Assembly: GCA_002292895.1 (NCBI GenBank)
Contig: DBCE01000186.1
Coordinates: 15,842-35,969, forward strand
Direction of reading: 5' to 3'
From: Phycisphaerales bacterium UBA966
GTDB taxonomy: Bacteria > Planctomycetota > Phycisphaerae > Phycisphaerales > SM1A02
Length of the DNA: 20,128 nucleotides
The translations under genes and the position numbers were made by a program. This document shows, piece by piece, positions 6,290 through 13,919 of this stretch. The notes below the pieces were generated by a model, which was given only the letters and a program-made list of their open reading frames with translations, did no database searches and was not told the DNA's origin. Each line of letters opens with the position of its first letter. Position 1 is the first letter of the stretch.

Positions 6290-9200
6290 TCACTGACACG
6301 GACCCCAATCGCCCAACAGCAGCCCAAGATCCGCGCCATTGACGACGCCATCGCGATTGATGTCACTGGCGGTATTCATGCCCCAGTCGCCCAGCAGGAC
6401 TCCAAGATCCGCACCAGTCACAACGCCGTCCCGGGTGATATCCGAAGCACACGTCCCGCATCGATCAGGAATTCCATCTCCGTTGGCGTCCACCAACGTC
6501 CCGTCCGTGATGTCACAACCATCCGGCGTCTGATTCTGATTGCAATCATTCGGCAATGAACCTGAGAATCCATAGGCGCGAATGAGCCCATCGCCCAGCG
6601 TGAGAGTTCCATACAGGGTCGAAACGCTCAGATTGTTAGGATCAACCGTCACTCCAATCGACACCCATGTTTGTTGATTGGGCTCACTGAGATCGACGCC
6701 GAGCGGCGCTTGATTACCAAAGATGTCCCGATAAATCACACCAACGAAGAACGACGTTCCGGCTGGCCCGATGTAGGTCGCAGGGATTTGCACCGTATCG
6801 AATTGATTGCTGTTTGCGTAGTCCGCAAGTGTTGGCACGGAAGTGATGACTTGTGCATCATCTGGTCGGCCGTCTCCATTGGGATCGCTCCACAGTGCCA
6901 CTCGGTATTGAACCCCTGAAAATGCACTTCCGAGCATGACCCGAATCGCGCCGATCGTCTCGCCGCCAGTCGACGTGGTGCACGCGTTGAGCCAGATCAA
7001 GTCAGCAGCGCCGCTCACGCCATAGTTTCCATCACGGGTACCGTCGTCGTACGCATACTCAACATCAAGCGGGGCATTGCCAAACTGGCACTCGTCGGGA
7101 ATGCGGTCCGCTTGACAATCGGCACTAAATCCAGTCGCCACATCACTGCTGTCAAGCACACCGTTTCGATTGCAGTCTTCGCATTCGTCCGGAATCCCGG
7201 TGCCGTCGAGGTCAGTGCTACTGCCGGAAGCCACGTCACAGCTGTCGATCACGTTGTTCCGGTTACAGTCGCCGCCAACCAACTGACATCCATCAGGAAT
7301 GCCATCGGCGTTGCAGTCGAATTCACCACCGAGCAATTGACACTCGTCGGGGGTGCCGTCCTGCTGGCAGTCCGGGCTCGTAGCGTTGGCAACATCGACG
7401 CTGTCAAGTACGCCGTTGCTATTGCAGTCTTCGCATTGGTCAGGAATACTGTTGGCATTGATGTCGGCACTGGTGCCATCGGCAATATCGCATACGTCCA
7501 AGATGGAGTTTCGATTGCAATCACCGGTAGTCGAAAGTGCCACACCACGAACAATCCACTTTCCTGGGAAGAGTGAATCCTCAATGGTCAAGATCTCTAA
7601 CGCGTTACCTGCAAGATTGTTTGGATCAATCTCGCCTGAGGCCCCAACGAACCAAGCCCTGCGCAGCGCCGGAACACCACTGGCATCAAGGGGCGCCGGG
7701 TAGTAGCTCGCCTGATCGAGTGACACAATCGCACCGACAAAGAACGACGTTCCATTCGGGCCAATCGCCGTGTCTTCACACTCAATGCGGCGAATGACTC
7801 CCTGTGGACCAGCGAGCGTGTTAATCACGCGCAACGCCTGAGCGTCCCTCGGATCACCGTCATTGTTTGGATCGGACCAAATGCAAATCGTGACCGGCTG
7901 GAGTTCAGTCATGAAGACAAACTCGATATCAATGGCAGTAATCGTGGAAGCGTTATCCGCTACGCGGAATTGGTTCATCCACGCCATATGGGTTCCAAGC
8001 GAACGAATACCGAACTCTGCACCACCGTCATCACGGCGGTACAGATAGTCGAGATTCATTTGGCAGTAATCAAGTTCTGCATCACCATTGCAGTCCGCGT
8101 CCGGGTTCGCGGTGATTTCGCACGCATCAACAACGTTGTTCTTGTTGCAATCCTGCGTCGGCCATTGACACTCGTCTGGAACACCATTTGCGTCACAGTC
8201 GTTGCTCGACAATTGACACTCGTCAGGGACACCGTCGTGGTTGCAATCTTGCGCCTGTCCGCCGCCGATTTCGCAATCATCAGATTCGCCGTTCTGGTTG
8301 CAGTCCGCTTCGCATACGTTGGGAAGACCATCCTGGTCGCAATCTTGGGTGGTACCGTTGGCAATGTCACATCCATCGGGGACTCCGTTGCCATTGCAGT
8401 CAGCGCTCCCACTCCGTGCCAGCAGAATCGGCGCATCAATGAGGCCAGAGGAAATCCGGAACTCGTCAATTGAGCCCCTCAGTCGTTGATTGATGAGCCC
8501 AGCGGAGTCAGTATGCGCGCCAACAAGTAGCGGTGCGGCAACCACTACATGTCCATGATCAACAAATGGGACGAACTCGATCAATTGATCGAGCACGAAT
8601 CGTACTTCTTGGTTCTTTGCATCCGCCGATACCGATACGTAGTGCCACTCAGTGTCATTGATGTTCAGATTGGAGGTCACCGTCCAAAAACTTCCTGAAG
8701 CCGCTCCGTTGTTGCCAAACAGAAGCACCAATTCCCGACCGTTGAACTGCGACGACTTGCCGTAGTTGAACAGTGCAGCGCTCGGCATGTTGCCGCCTTG
8801 GGCAAAGACAATAAAGTCGGCCGCCTTGTCGCCAGTGGTAAGCACCTTGCGTTGCACCAACACCTGACGACTGGCCGCATCGGCACCGGTGGCCAACGTA
8901 TCGAGGCGAATCCACGCTTCGATGGTGAAGCTATCGCCTCCCATGGAGAGAACGCTGTTGGGGTCATTCACGAGGAATGTTCCGTTGGCAGCAAGATCTA
9001 CTGACTTGCGGTTGACTTGCGCAGTCGCCGGGATCATGGCGAGTGGAACATCCTGAGATCGAATGATTCCGGTCGGCACACCATCGAGGCCGTTGGGGCT
9101 GGAATCCAGCACGTTTCCAGAGTCCTCTTCAAACCGCCAATAGCCGAGGGTGGCACTTTGTCCGATTTCACACTGGTCAAGAATGCAGTTTTCGTTGCAG

Positions 9201-9952
9201 TCGAGCGCGGTTCGCCCAAGAATCTCCTGTGCATCGGTCAGACCGTTTCCATCGCAGTCGCTACACGCGTCCGGCCAACCGTTGTTGTCGGTGTCGGTCA
9301 TTGGACGCAGCGCACTGCTCGGTACTACCGCACGCTGCTGACCCGTTGGCTTCCACTCCAGAGCCGCCTGCGCCCCGCCGCCCGCCTCTTGATAGTCCAT
9401 TCGCAATACATAACTCTGACCTTGCTGCAGCGTGATCGTGCCACTCCAAGTTGTGGGACTTTGCGAAATCCACTTGTCCACCAACAGTTGCCCATCGATC
9501 CACAGACGGGTGCCATCGTCGGTCGTGGTGTAGAAGGTGCAGGGCCCGGTGGTTGGCGCCGTGATCGTTCCAGTCCACCGTACAGAAAAGGCGTCGACGG
9601 GTACCAACGGATCGGGACTTCCATTGTTCCAGTTAAAGCTAATGTTCGAATCAATGCGCGTCAGCACCCGTGTACGAAAGTCCCCGGAGTTCCCGTCATT
9701 ACTGAAGTACTGCCCGACAATTCCAGAGGCGGCGGCGCGCTCGATTGACTCCGGCATCCCGTTGCCATCGCAGTCGGTGCAGTCTTGACACTCGTCGGGA
9801 ATTCCATCAATGTTCGAGTCAGCCGAGACCCCCTGCGTAATGTCGATCGAATCGTCGACATAATTACGATTACAGTCAATCGGCGGTGCGACTCCAAGTA
9901 TGCACGAGAGGTAGATCGATGTGACAAGCATGGCAGTGCACGAGTCCTTCAA
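6290..9952 (-). CDS. Secreted mosaic protein: PA14, LamG-like, Ca-binding-type repeats, duplicated unknown domain, terminal dockerin pair
   Basis: The 1220-residue product is an exported multidomain protein. Residues 1-22 form a plausible signal peptide. A PA14-type carbohydrate-binding domain spans about 76-216 (GIVGQYFSN, FSVRWTGTI, TTDDGTRLWIDG). A concanavalin/LamG-like domain covers 267-512 (GYWRFEEDSG, SFTIEAWIRL, GSIDEFRIS). Repeats of the form DCNxNGxxDxC fill 518-632 and 810-957, with single copies elsewhere; I count 24. Two related domains at 635-806 and 963-1129 share WSDPNxDGxPxDAQ and IGPxGTSFFVG and match no family I know. Two dockerin-like motifs end the protein at 1169-1219 (GPCQ terminus). 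The TTG at 9952 gives a Lys-bearing signal peptide; ATG at 9931 is a real alternative. Likely role is cell-surface or extracellular glycan binding; no catalytic domain is seen. Confidence 0.85.
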   Translation of the reverse strand: MKDSCTAMLVTSIYLSCILGVAPPIDCNRNYVDDSIDITQGVSADSNIDGIPDECQDCTDCDGNGMPESIERAAASGIVGQYFSNDGNSGDFRTRVLTRIDSNISFNWNNGSPDPLVPVDAFSVRWTGTITAPTTGPCTFYTTTDDGTRLWIDGQLLVDKWISQSPTTWSGTITLQQGQSYVLRMDYQEAGGGAQAALEWKPTGQQRAVVPSSALRPMTDTDNNGWPDACSDCDGNGLTDAQEILGRTALDCNENCILDQCEIGQSATLGYWRFEEDSGNVLDSSPNGLDGVPTGIIRSQDVPLAMIPATAQVNRKSVDLAANGTFLVNDPNSVLSMGGDSFTIEAWIRLDTLATGADAASRQVLVQRKVLTTGDKAADFIVFAQGGNMPSAALFNYGKSSQFNGRELVLLFGNNGAASGSFWTVTSNLNINDTEWHYVSVSADAKNQEVRFVLDQLIEFVPFVDHGHVVVAAPLLVGAHTDSAGLINQRLRGSIDEFRISSGLIDAPILLARSGSADCNGNGVPDGCDIANGTTQDCDQDGLPNVCEADCNQNGESDDCEIGGGQAQDCNHDGVPDECQLSSNDCDANGVPDECQWPTQDCNKNNVVDACEITANPDADCNGDAELDYCQMNLDYLYRRDDGGAEFGIRSLGTHMAWMNQFRVADNASTITAIDIEFVFMTELQPVTICIWSDPNNDGDPRDAQALRVINTLAGPQGVIRRIECEDTAIGPNGTSFFVGAIVSLDQASYYPAPLDASGVPALRRAWFVGASGEIDPNNLAGNALEILTIEDSLFPGKWIVRGVALSTTGDCNRNSILDVCDIADGTSADINANSIPDQCEDCNSNGVLDSVDVANATSPDCQQDGTPDECQLLGGEFDCNADGIPDGCQLVGGDCNRNNVIDSCDVASGSSTDLDGTGIPDECEDCNRNGVLDSSDVATGFSADCQADRIPDECQFGNAPLDVEYAYDDGTRDGNYGVSGAADLIWLNACTTSTGGETIGAIRVMLGSAFSGVQYRVALWSDPNGDGRPDDAQVITSVPTLADYANSNQFDTVQIPATYIGPAGTSFFVGVIYRDIFGNQAPLGVDLSEPNQQTWVSIGVTVDPNNLSVSTLYGTLTLGDGLIRAYGFSGSLPNDCNQNQTPDGCDITDGTLVDANGDGIPDRCGTCASDITRDGVVTGADLGVLLGDWGMNTASDINRDGVVNGADLGLLLGDWGPCQ
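6566..7066 (-). repeat. Copy B of the internal duplicated domain
   Basis: Residues 963-1129 repeat the layout of copy A: DDGTRDGNYGV, WSDPNGDGRPDDAQ, IGPAGTSFFVG and VDPNNL. The sequences have diverged well beyond the shared motifs, so the duplication is old. Confidence 0.65.
7082..7525 (-). repeat. Repeat array 2 in the 1220-residue protein (DCNxNGxxDxC units)
   Basis: Residues 810-957 hold nine further loops, such as DCNRNSILDVCD, DCNSNGVLDSVD, DCQQDGTPDECQ and DCNRNNVIDSCD. Some units lack a Cys (DINANSIPDQCE, DLDGTGIPDECE). The units alternate between a D-I/V-A-type tail and a C-Q/E tail, which points to a two-loop super-repeat. Confidence 0.78.
7535..8050 (-). repeat. Copy A of an internal duplicated domain of unknown family
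   Basis: Residues 635-806 align by eye with 963-1129 of the same protein. Shared landmarks are an opening Asp-Asp-Gly, WSDPNNDGDPRDAQ, IGPNGTSFFVG and DPNNL near the end. The region is rich in predicted beta strand and lies between two Ca-type repeat arrays. I do not recognise the family. Confidence 0.65.
8057..8401 (-). repeat. Repeat array 1 in the 1220-residue protein (DCNxNGxxDxC units)
   Basis: Residues 518-632 hold seven consecutive 12-residue loops, for example DCNGNGVPDGCD, DCDQDGLPNVCE and DCNHDGVPDECQ. Acidic or Asn residues at loop positions 1, 3, 5 and 9 and Gly at 6 match EF-hand or thrombospondin type-3 calcium loops. The Cys at positions 2 and 11 could link neighbouring units by disulfides. 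Calcium binding is inferred from the spacing. Confidence 0.8.
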
Positions 9953-10055
9953 CTAGTTCCGAGCGGCGACCGAACCGTCCGCAACGAGCCCGAATGGCAC
10001 GGCGCAGACCCAACTTCTATGTTCAAGGTACGCAGCGCGTTCGGGAATACAAACG

Positions 10056-10069
10056 AATTTCCGGAAATT
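10056..10069. promoter_or_regulatory. 14-bp perfect palindrome upstream of the 1220-residue protein gene
   Basis: AATTTCCGGAAATT is a perfect palindrome in the 219-nt gap, about 105-118 nt upstream of the start at 9952. On the minus strand it lies just downstream of a weak -35-like TTGGAC (10077-10072), with TTTGTA following at roughly -10 spacing. An operator is plausible; the promoter elements are poor matches, so this stays tentative. Confidence 0.35.
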
Positions 10070-10152
10070 TAGTCCAAGACCGGCCAGCTGCCCCGAAACC
10101 CCCAAATCCAGCCGGCGGCGCGCACTTGCCATCAACCGAAATGTAAGTTATC

Positions 10153-10172
10153 GGACCCGAAAGCCGGAGTCC
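10153..10172 (-). terminator. Weak candidate terminator after the 408-residue protein gene
   Basis: Reading the minus strand from the stop codon, GGAC-T-CCG and CGG-GTCC form a 7-bp stem with one bulged T and a GCTTT loop. The following ATAACTTACATTT is only moderately T-rich. It could end the minus-strand transcript or may be chance. Confidence 0.28.
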
Positions 10173-11398
10173 TACGCCCCCGGCTGCGGTACTTCAAGGG
10201 CCAACGATGACGGAATTGGCGGGAAGTTCACCTCGGCGCGGAACACTACGAATTCGGACGGATCCCACGCCAACCCCCGCATGCGATCCTCGAGGAACGC
10301 GGCGAGCCGAGGCACTCCATCAACCCGAACGCTGGCGATCCCCTTCGGCAAACGCGCTAGTTCCACACCGCAATGCAGCCGGTCTCCCAAACTGTATTGC
10401 ATCGATCGTTCCGGCGCGGCGTTGAGGTCGCTGTACACGGTCGCGTCTGGCTGCACTCCGTCGGCAAGCAAACTGCGATGCACGGCAAACACCATGACTT
10501 GCGCCTCGGACGGCGTTCGAAGCCGGAATACCTGAAAGATCCCCGAGTGCCCGGCGGAATTACCAATCGGCTGAATGCGACGCATGCCGCAGCCATGAAC
10601 CACCGTGGCAACACTCGCACGACCGACTTCGCCTTCGCCGAGCTCAAGCCCCTGCATCTTTCCAAGCATCGACGGGCGCAATTGTGGGAGCGCCGCAGAG
10701 CACAGTGATGGAATCAAATACGGAGGCTGAGCACTCGGGCACGGTTCAAGTGGAGTGAGCGTCCGGCGTGTGTTGAGCTTGCCAACATCGTCGATCACTG
10801 CCGCCGATTCCAGGCGCCACGAAGCGTCAAATCGAAGCCGCTCCAGGTCCACGAATCCGCGCACGGTGATGCAATCAACATGCTTTCCGCGTGCATCAGG
10901 AGCGATCACATCCACGCGAAATGCGGTGCTCGCTCGCATGCCCCAAACATGCATCCCGCCTTCATAGAGTTTCCGGCGGTGCTCCGAAATAAATCGCCCG
11001 TCTTGCGCGGTGGACAGGTTGGCGCTCAAGAGTTCAAACGCGCGCTTATTGCCAGCCCACTTCAAGCCAACTTCCTGCGCGAAACTCATCGCAGCGATCA
11101 TTTGAGTGACCGTATCTCGCGGCACGCCACATTTGGTAGCCGCCTTCGCGGTGATCTTGATCCCCAACGGACCTGGCAGGTGCCGAACGCACGCAAACGG
11201 ATCGCCAGACTGCGCAATGTGCGTCAGTTTCCATGCCAATTTCAAATCAACGCCAAGAGCCTTCTCGAGGTCAACCGGTCGAAACCCTTGCATGCCCGGT
11301 ACCGCGGCCAGAAGATCGCGCATCGACGCCTTCAGCGCTTGCAGCGCTTCGCGGACATCGCCAACGGCGGTGATACTGGATCTTTCCGGGGATCTCAC
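10172..11398 (-). CDS. Uncharacterised protein with possible N-terminal helix-turn-helix region
   Basis: I do not recognise the family of this 408-residue product. No signal peptide or membrane helix is visible, so it is probably cytoplasmic. Residues about 35-100 (FRPVDLEKALGVDLKLAWKL, then HLPGPLGIKITAKAA and VPRDTVTQMI) are helical and resemble a DNA-binding region, in which ELG-type and LAWK segments are reminiscent of helix-turn-helix proteins. The remaining 300 residues look alpha/beta with no catalytic motif I can name. GTG at 11398 lies 10 nt after the upstream gene's stop; a TTG at 11434 in the same frame would overlap that gene by 26 nt. It follows two membrane glycosyltransferase-like genes on the same strand. 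A regulator of that module is possible, but this is speculation. Confidence 0.7.
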   Translation of the reverse strand: MRSPERSSITAVGDVREALQALKASMRDLLAAVPGMQGFRPVDLEKALGVDLKLAWKLTHIAQSGDPFACVRHLPGPLGIKITAKAATKCGVPRDTVTQMIAAMSFAQEVGLKWAGNKRAFELLSANLSTAQDGRFISEHRRKLYEGGMHVWGMRASTAFRVDVIAPDARGKHVDCITVRGFVDLERLRFDASWRLESAAVIDDVGKLNTRRTLTPLEPCPSAQPPYLIPSLCSAALPQLRPSMLGKMQGLELGEGEVGRASVATVVHGCGMRRIQPIGNSAGHSGIFQVFRLRTPSEAQVMVFAVHRSLLADGVQPDATVYSDLNAAPERSMQYSLGDRLHCGVELARLPKGIASVRVDGVPRLAAFLEDRMRGLAWDPSEFVVFRAEVNFPPIPSSLALEVPQPGA

Positions 11399-11408
11399 GT
11401 CGCGCAGT

Positions 11409-13919
11409 TTACCTCGCCGACCCTGCAGTGCCAAGAATTTTCAGTGCTTCCGCTGACTTCTGATGCTCCGGATCAAACTGCAGGGCGCGATGAAATTCCG
11501 CTTCTGCCTCCGGCTGCCGGCCAGCGCGTATGAGCGCACTTCCAAGGTTAAAGCTGCCAGATGCAGCCATGCCGTCGTCCCGCGCGCGAGTCGCCAAGGC
11601 GACCGCTTCGCGGAATGTCGCAATCGCCTCCGCAAGCCGACCCTGGGCCTGCAGCGCATTGCCGAGCGTCAATGCGAACCGCGCGTCCACTGGGTTGAGC
11701 GATCGCGCCATGGAATATGCGCGCTCTGCAGCACCAGGGCGACCGAGGGTCATCTCCGCATTGCCAAGTTGATACCAGCCACCAGCGATGTCCGGATACT
11801 GCTCCACCAACTGCAACAACTGGTGGTGCGCGTCTTCCGCACGGCCCCGAATGATGTCGCGCCCCAAATCCGCAATCTGCGATTGAATCCGCAGTGCTGG
11901 GTTCGGCTCATCTCGTAACTTCACAATGGTGTGACCATGTTCCGCGGTTGTGTCGAGTGCCCAATACTCAACCCATGCCGGCACACGACCAGGTAGCACA
12001 GCGTGCGTCACCCCATAGTGGTGAAAGAGCAAGGCTCGCCGCGCTTCATCGGTTCGATCGTCAAGCATCTCTGCCGTTTGACGCACCCGCGTTGCTCCGC
12101 GAGGCACGCCAGTACTGCTGCGCTCCGAACAAACCAACGAAGATCCCCGCAGCATTGCCACCCACGTGCCAGTCAATCGACCACACGCCACTACTGCGCC
12201 ATCTGGAATTGCCATCCTCATCCACTTCTGTTGCTCAATCAGGCCGATGTATCGATCCGACGTCGGTGCAGAATCATCTGAGGTCGCTCGCTCCCACCAT
12301 CGTTGTAATGAATATGGCGGGGTAAACGACGCATGCGCCCATCCAAGCAAGAGTGCCAGCGCCGCCATGACTGATGAAACCGCAAGCGCCGCGCCAGTTC
12401 GCCATGGTCGCATCGCCTCGCCAACCGCTGCAAGCGCTGGAACTGAGAGCGGAATCCAGAACACGAAGGCGAGCGCTTCAAATCGGGCAATCATCCACTG
12501 CGCGCCAAGAAATCGAATCGCTTCCGTACACAGCGGCGGTGTCAGCATCACCACCTGAATGATTCCAATCGCAGCAGCAAGTAGCAATGCCTCACGGCGC
12601 CGCACCAATCTCACCGCAAAGAATGTGCCGACAGCCATCACCAGGAGTCTCCAGCCCGGTACGCCCAATATGCCCCCACTGAAACCCCGCCCGAAGGTAC
12701 GACTCACCCACTGGCTGCCCCGCGCTTGCCACATGGTGAATCCATCCTGAGCGTGGATAGCGGAATCGCGAACATTCCCCTCAGCGTCCGCGTTGCCCTG
12801 TACGGTGTTGGAACCAGCGCCGCCCGCACGGGGTCCAGGTTGCGGCTTCGCTGCAAGTTCGCGCGCGCGTCGCGCCACCTCGCGCGCAGACGGCGGCGCA
12901 ACATTTCCGGTCGCACCGTCAGAAAAGGACATCATGCGCGAGGCCAGTGGGAACATGCCGCCCACTAGGACCACCGTCACAGTCACCACTAACGCGGTGG
13001 ATGCCCCGACCTTACCACGAACCAGCCGCCAAACACCAACAGCACCCGCAATGGGCGCCACGATCACTAGCAGAAATCCTGCGTAGAGCGGGTGGATCAT
13101 CCCCACCACAGCAGTGGTTCCTGCAACAAGAAACACCGTAGCCCAAGCACTGCACACATCGCCGCGCCACGGCGCACTCAGCAGACGAATGACAACAGCC
13201 AATGCGATTGGCAAGGCAAACCACGGAGCAAGTTGATTTGGATAAAGCGTGTAGTCATACGGTGCTCGATTGACCACCACCATCAGCGCCGCAATCCACG
13301 GCGCCCATGATCCGCCGAGCACTACCCATGCGAGGTATGCCGCTGAACTAGCAATCATCAGCCGCGACGCTCCCAGCGATCCAAACCACATTTCTAACGG
13401 ATCCATCGCCATCAACTTGCAGGCGATTGCTTGCAGCGCATGAATGACATTGGTGTGATAGATCGGATACGGAAACTCCACCGGCACCTGAATGAACGGA
13501 TCACAATTGGAGAGACCATGTTCAAGTAGAAATCGAATACGAGTAATGTGCACGCGTGCATCGTTGTTGAGAATGGCACCAACGCGTTCCGCAAGCACCA
13601 CGTCAAGCAGCAGCAACGCTCCGGCGATGCCAATGATGGAAAGTAAACCTGCCTGCGCACCACGCCACGCTCGCGCGCGAACGAGATCCACTACTCCCCA
13701 AGCTATAAATGCCGCTACCACCGCGGCCAACGCCGTTACTGGCATTCGCAGGAGGTAACCAAGAATCACCGCTGGGGCTAGCACTACCAACGCGGTCATC
13801 CACCAAACCGCCATGGAAGGAAGCACCCCACCCCGCAACTCCTGAGGCAGCAATCGACGCGCAACGGCCGCTCCCGGAAAGAGCAATGCCAACCAGAACA
13901 ATAACGGTCCGACACTCAC
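11409..13919 (-). CDS. Large multi-spanning membrane protein with C-terminal TPRs (GT-C-like)
   Basis: The 836-residue product has about ten or more hydrophobic helices over residues 1-560 and a soluble C-terminal third. The first long loop carries LNNDARVHITRIRF at 118-130; an acidic residue there (Asp120) with a nearby His is the layout of polyprenyl-phosphate-sugar-dependent GT-C transferases, but I cannot name a specific family. About three tetratricopeptide repeats occupy roughly 690-830 (GGWYQLGNAEMTLGRPGAAE, FALTLGNALQAQGRLAEAI, GSFNLGSALIRAGRQPEAE). The start is GTG at 13919, overlapping the upstream stop as GTGA, with GGAGG 7 nt before it. Coupling to the TMTC-like gene suggests joint function, possibly as paired transferases. 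An alternative is a membrane protein of polysaccharide assembly without transferase activity. Confidence 0.8.
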   Translation of the reverse strand: MSVGPLLFWLALLFPGAAVARRLLPQELRGGVLPSMAVWWMTALVVLAPAVILGYLLRMPVTALAAVVAAFIAWGVVDLVRARAWRGAQAGLLSIIGIAGALLLLDVVLAERVGAILNNDARVHITRIRFLLEHGLSNCDPFIQVPVEFPYPIYHTNVIHALQAIACKLMAMDPLEMWFGSLGASRLMIASSAAYLAWVVLGGSWAPWIAALMVVVNRAPYDYTLYPNQLAPWFALPIALAVVIRLLSAPWRGDVCSAWATVFLVAGTTAVVGMIHPLYAGFLLVIVAPIAGAVGVWRLVRGKVGASTALVVTVTVVLVGGMFPLASRMMSFSDGATGNVAPPSAREVARRARELAAKPQPGPRAGGAGSNTVQGNADAEGNVRDSAIHAQDGFTMWQARGSQWVSRTFGRGFSGGILGVPGWRLLVMAVGTFFAVRLVRRREALLLAAAIGIIQVVMLTPPLCTEAIRFLGAQWMIARFEALAFVFWIPLSVPALAAVGEAMRPWRTGAALAVSSVMAALALLLGWAHASFTPPYSLQRWWERATSDDSAPTSDRYIGLIEQQKWMRMAIPDGAVVACGRLTGTWVAMLRGSSLVCSERSSTGVPRGATRVRQTAEMLDDRTDEARRALLFHHYGVTHAVLPGRVPAWVEYWALDTTAEHGHTIVKLRDEPNPALRIQSQIADLGRDIIRGRAEDAHHQLLQLVEQYPDIAGGWYQLGNAEMTLGRPGAAERAYSMARSLNPVDARFALTLGNALQAQGRLAEAIATFREAVALATRARDDGMAASGSFNLGSALIRAGRQPEAEAEFHRALQFDPEHQKSAEALKILGTAGSAR

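Noticed and set aside
7112..9748. Plus-strand open frames opposite the 1220-residue protein gene (such as 7112-7576 and 9017-9748)
   Set aside because: They mirror the DCNxNG repeats and Gly/Asp-rich codons on the other strand and have no protein-like features of their own.
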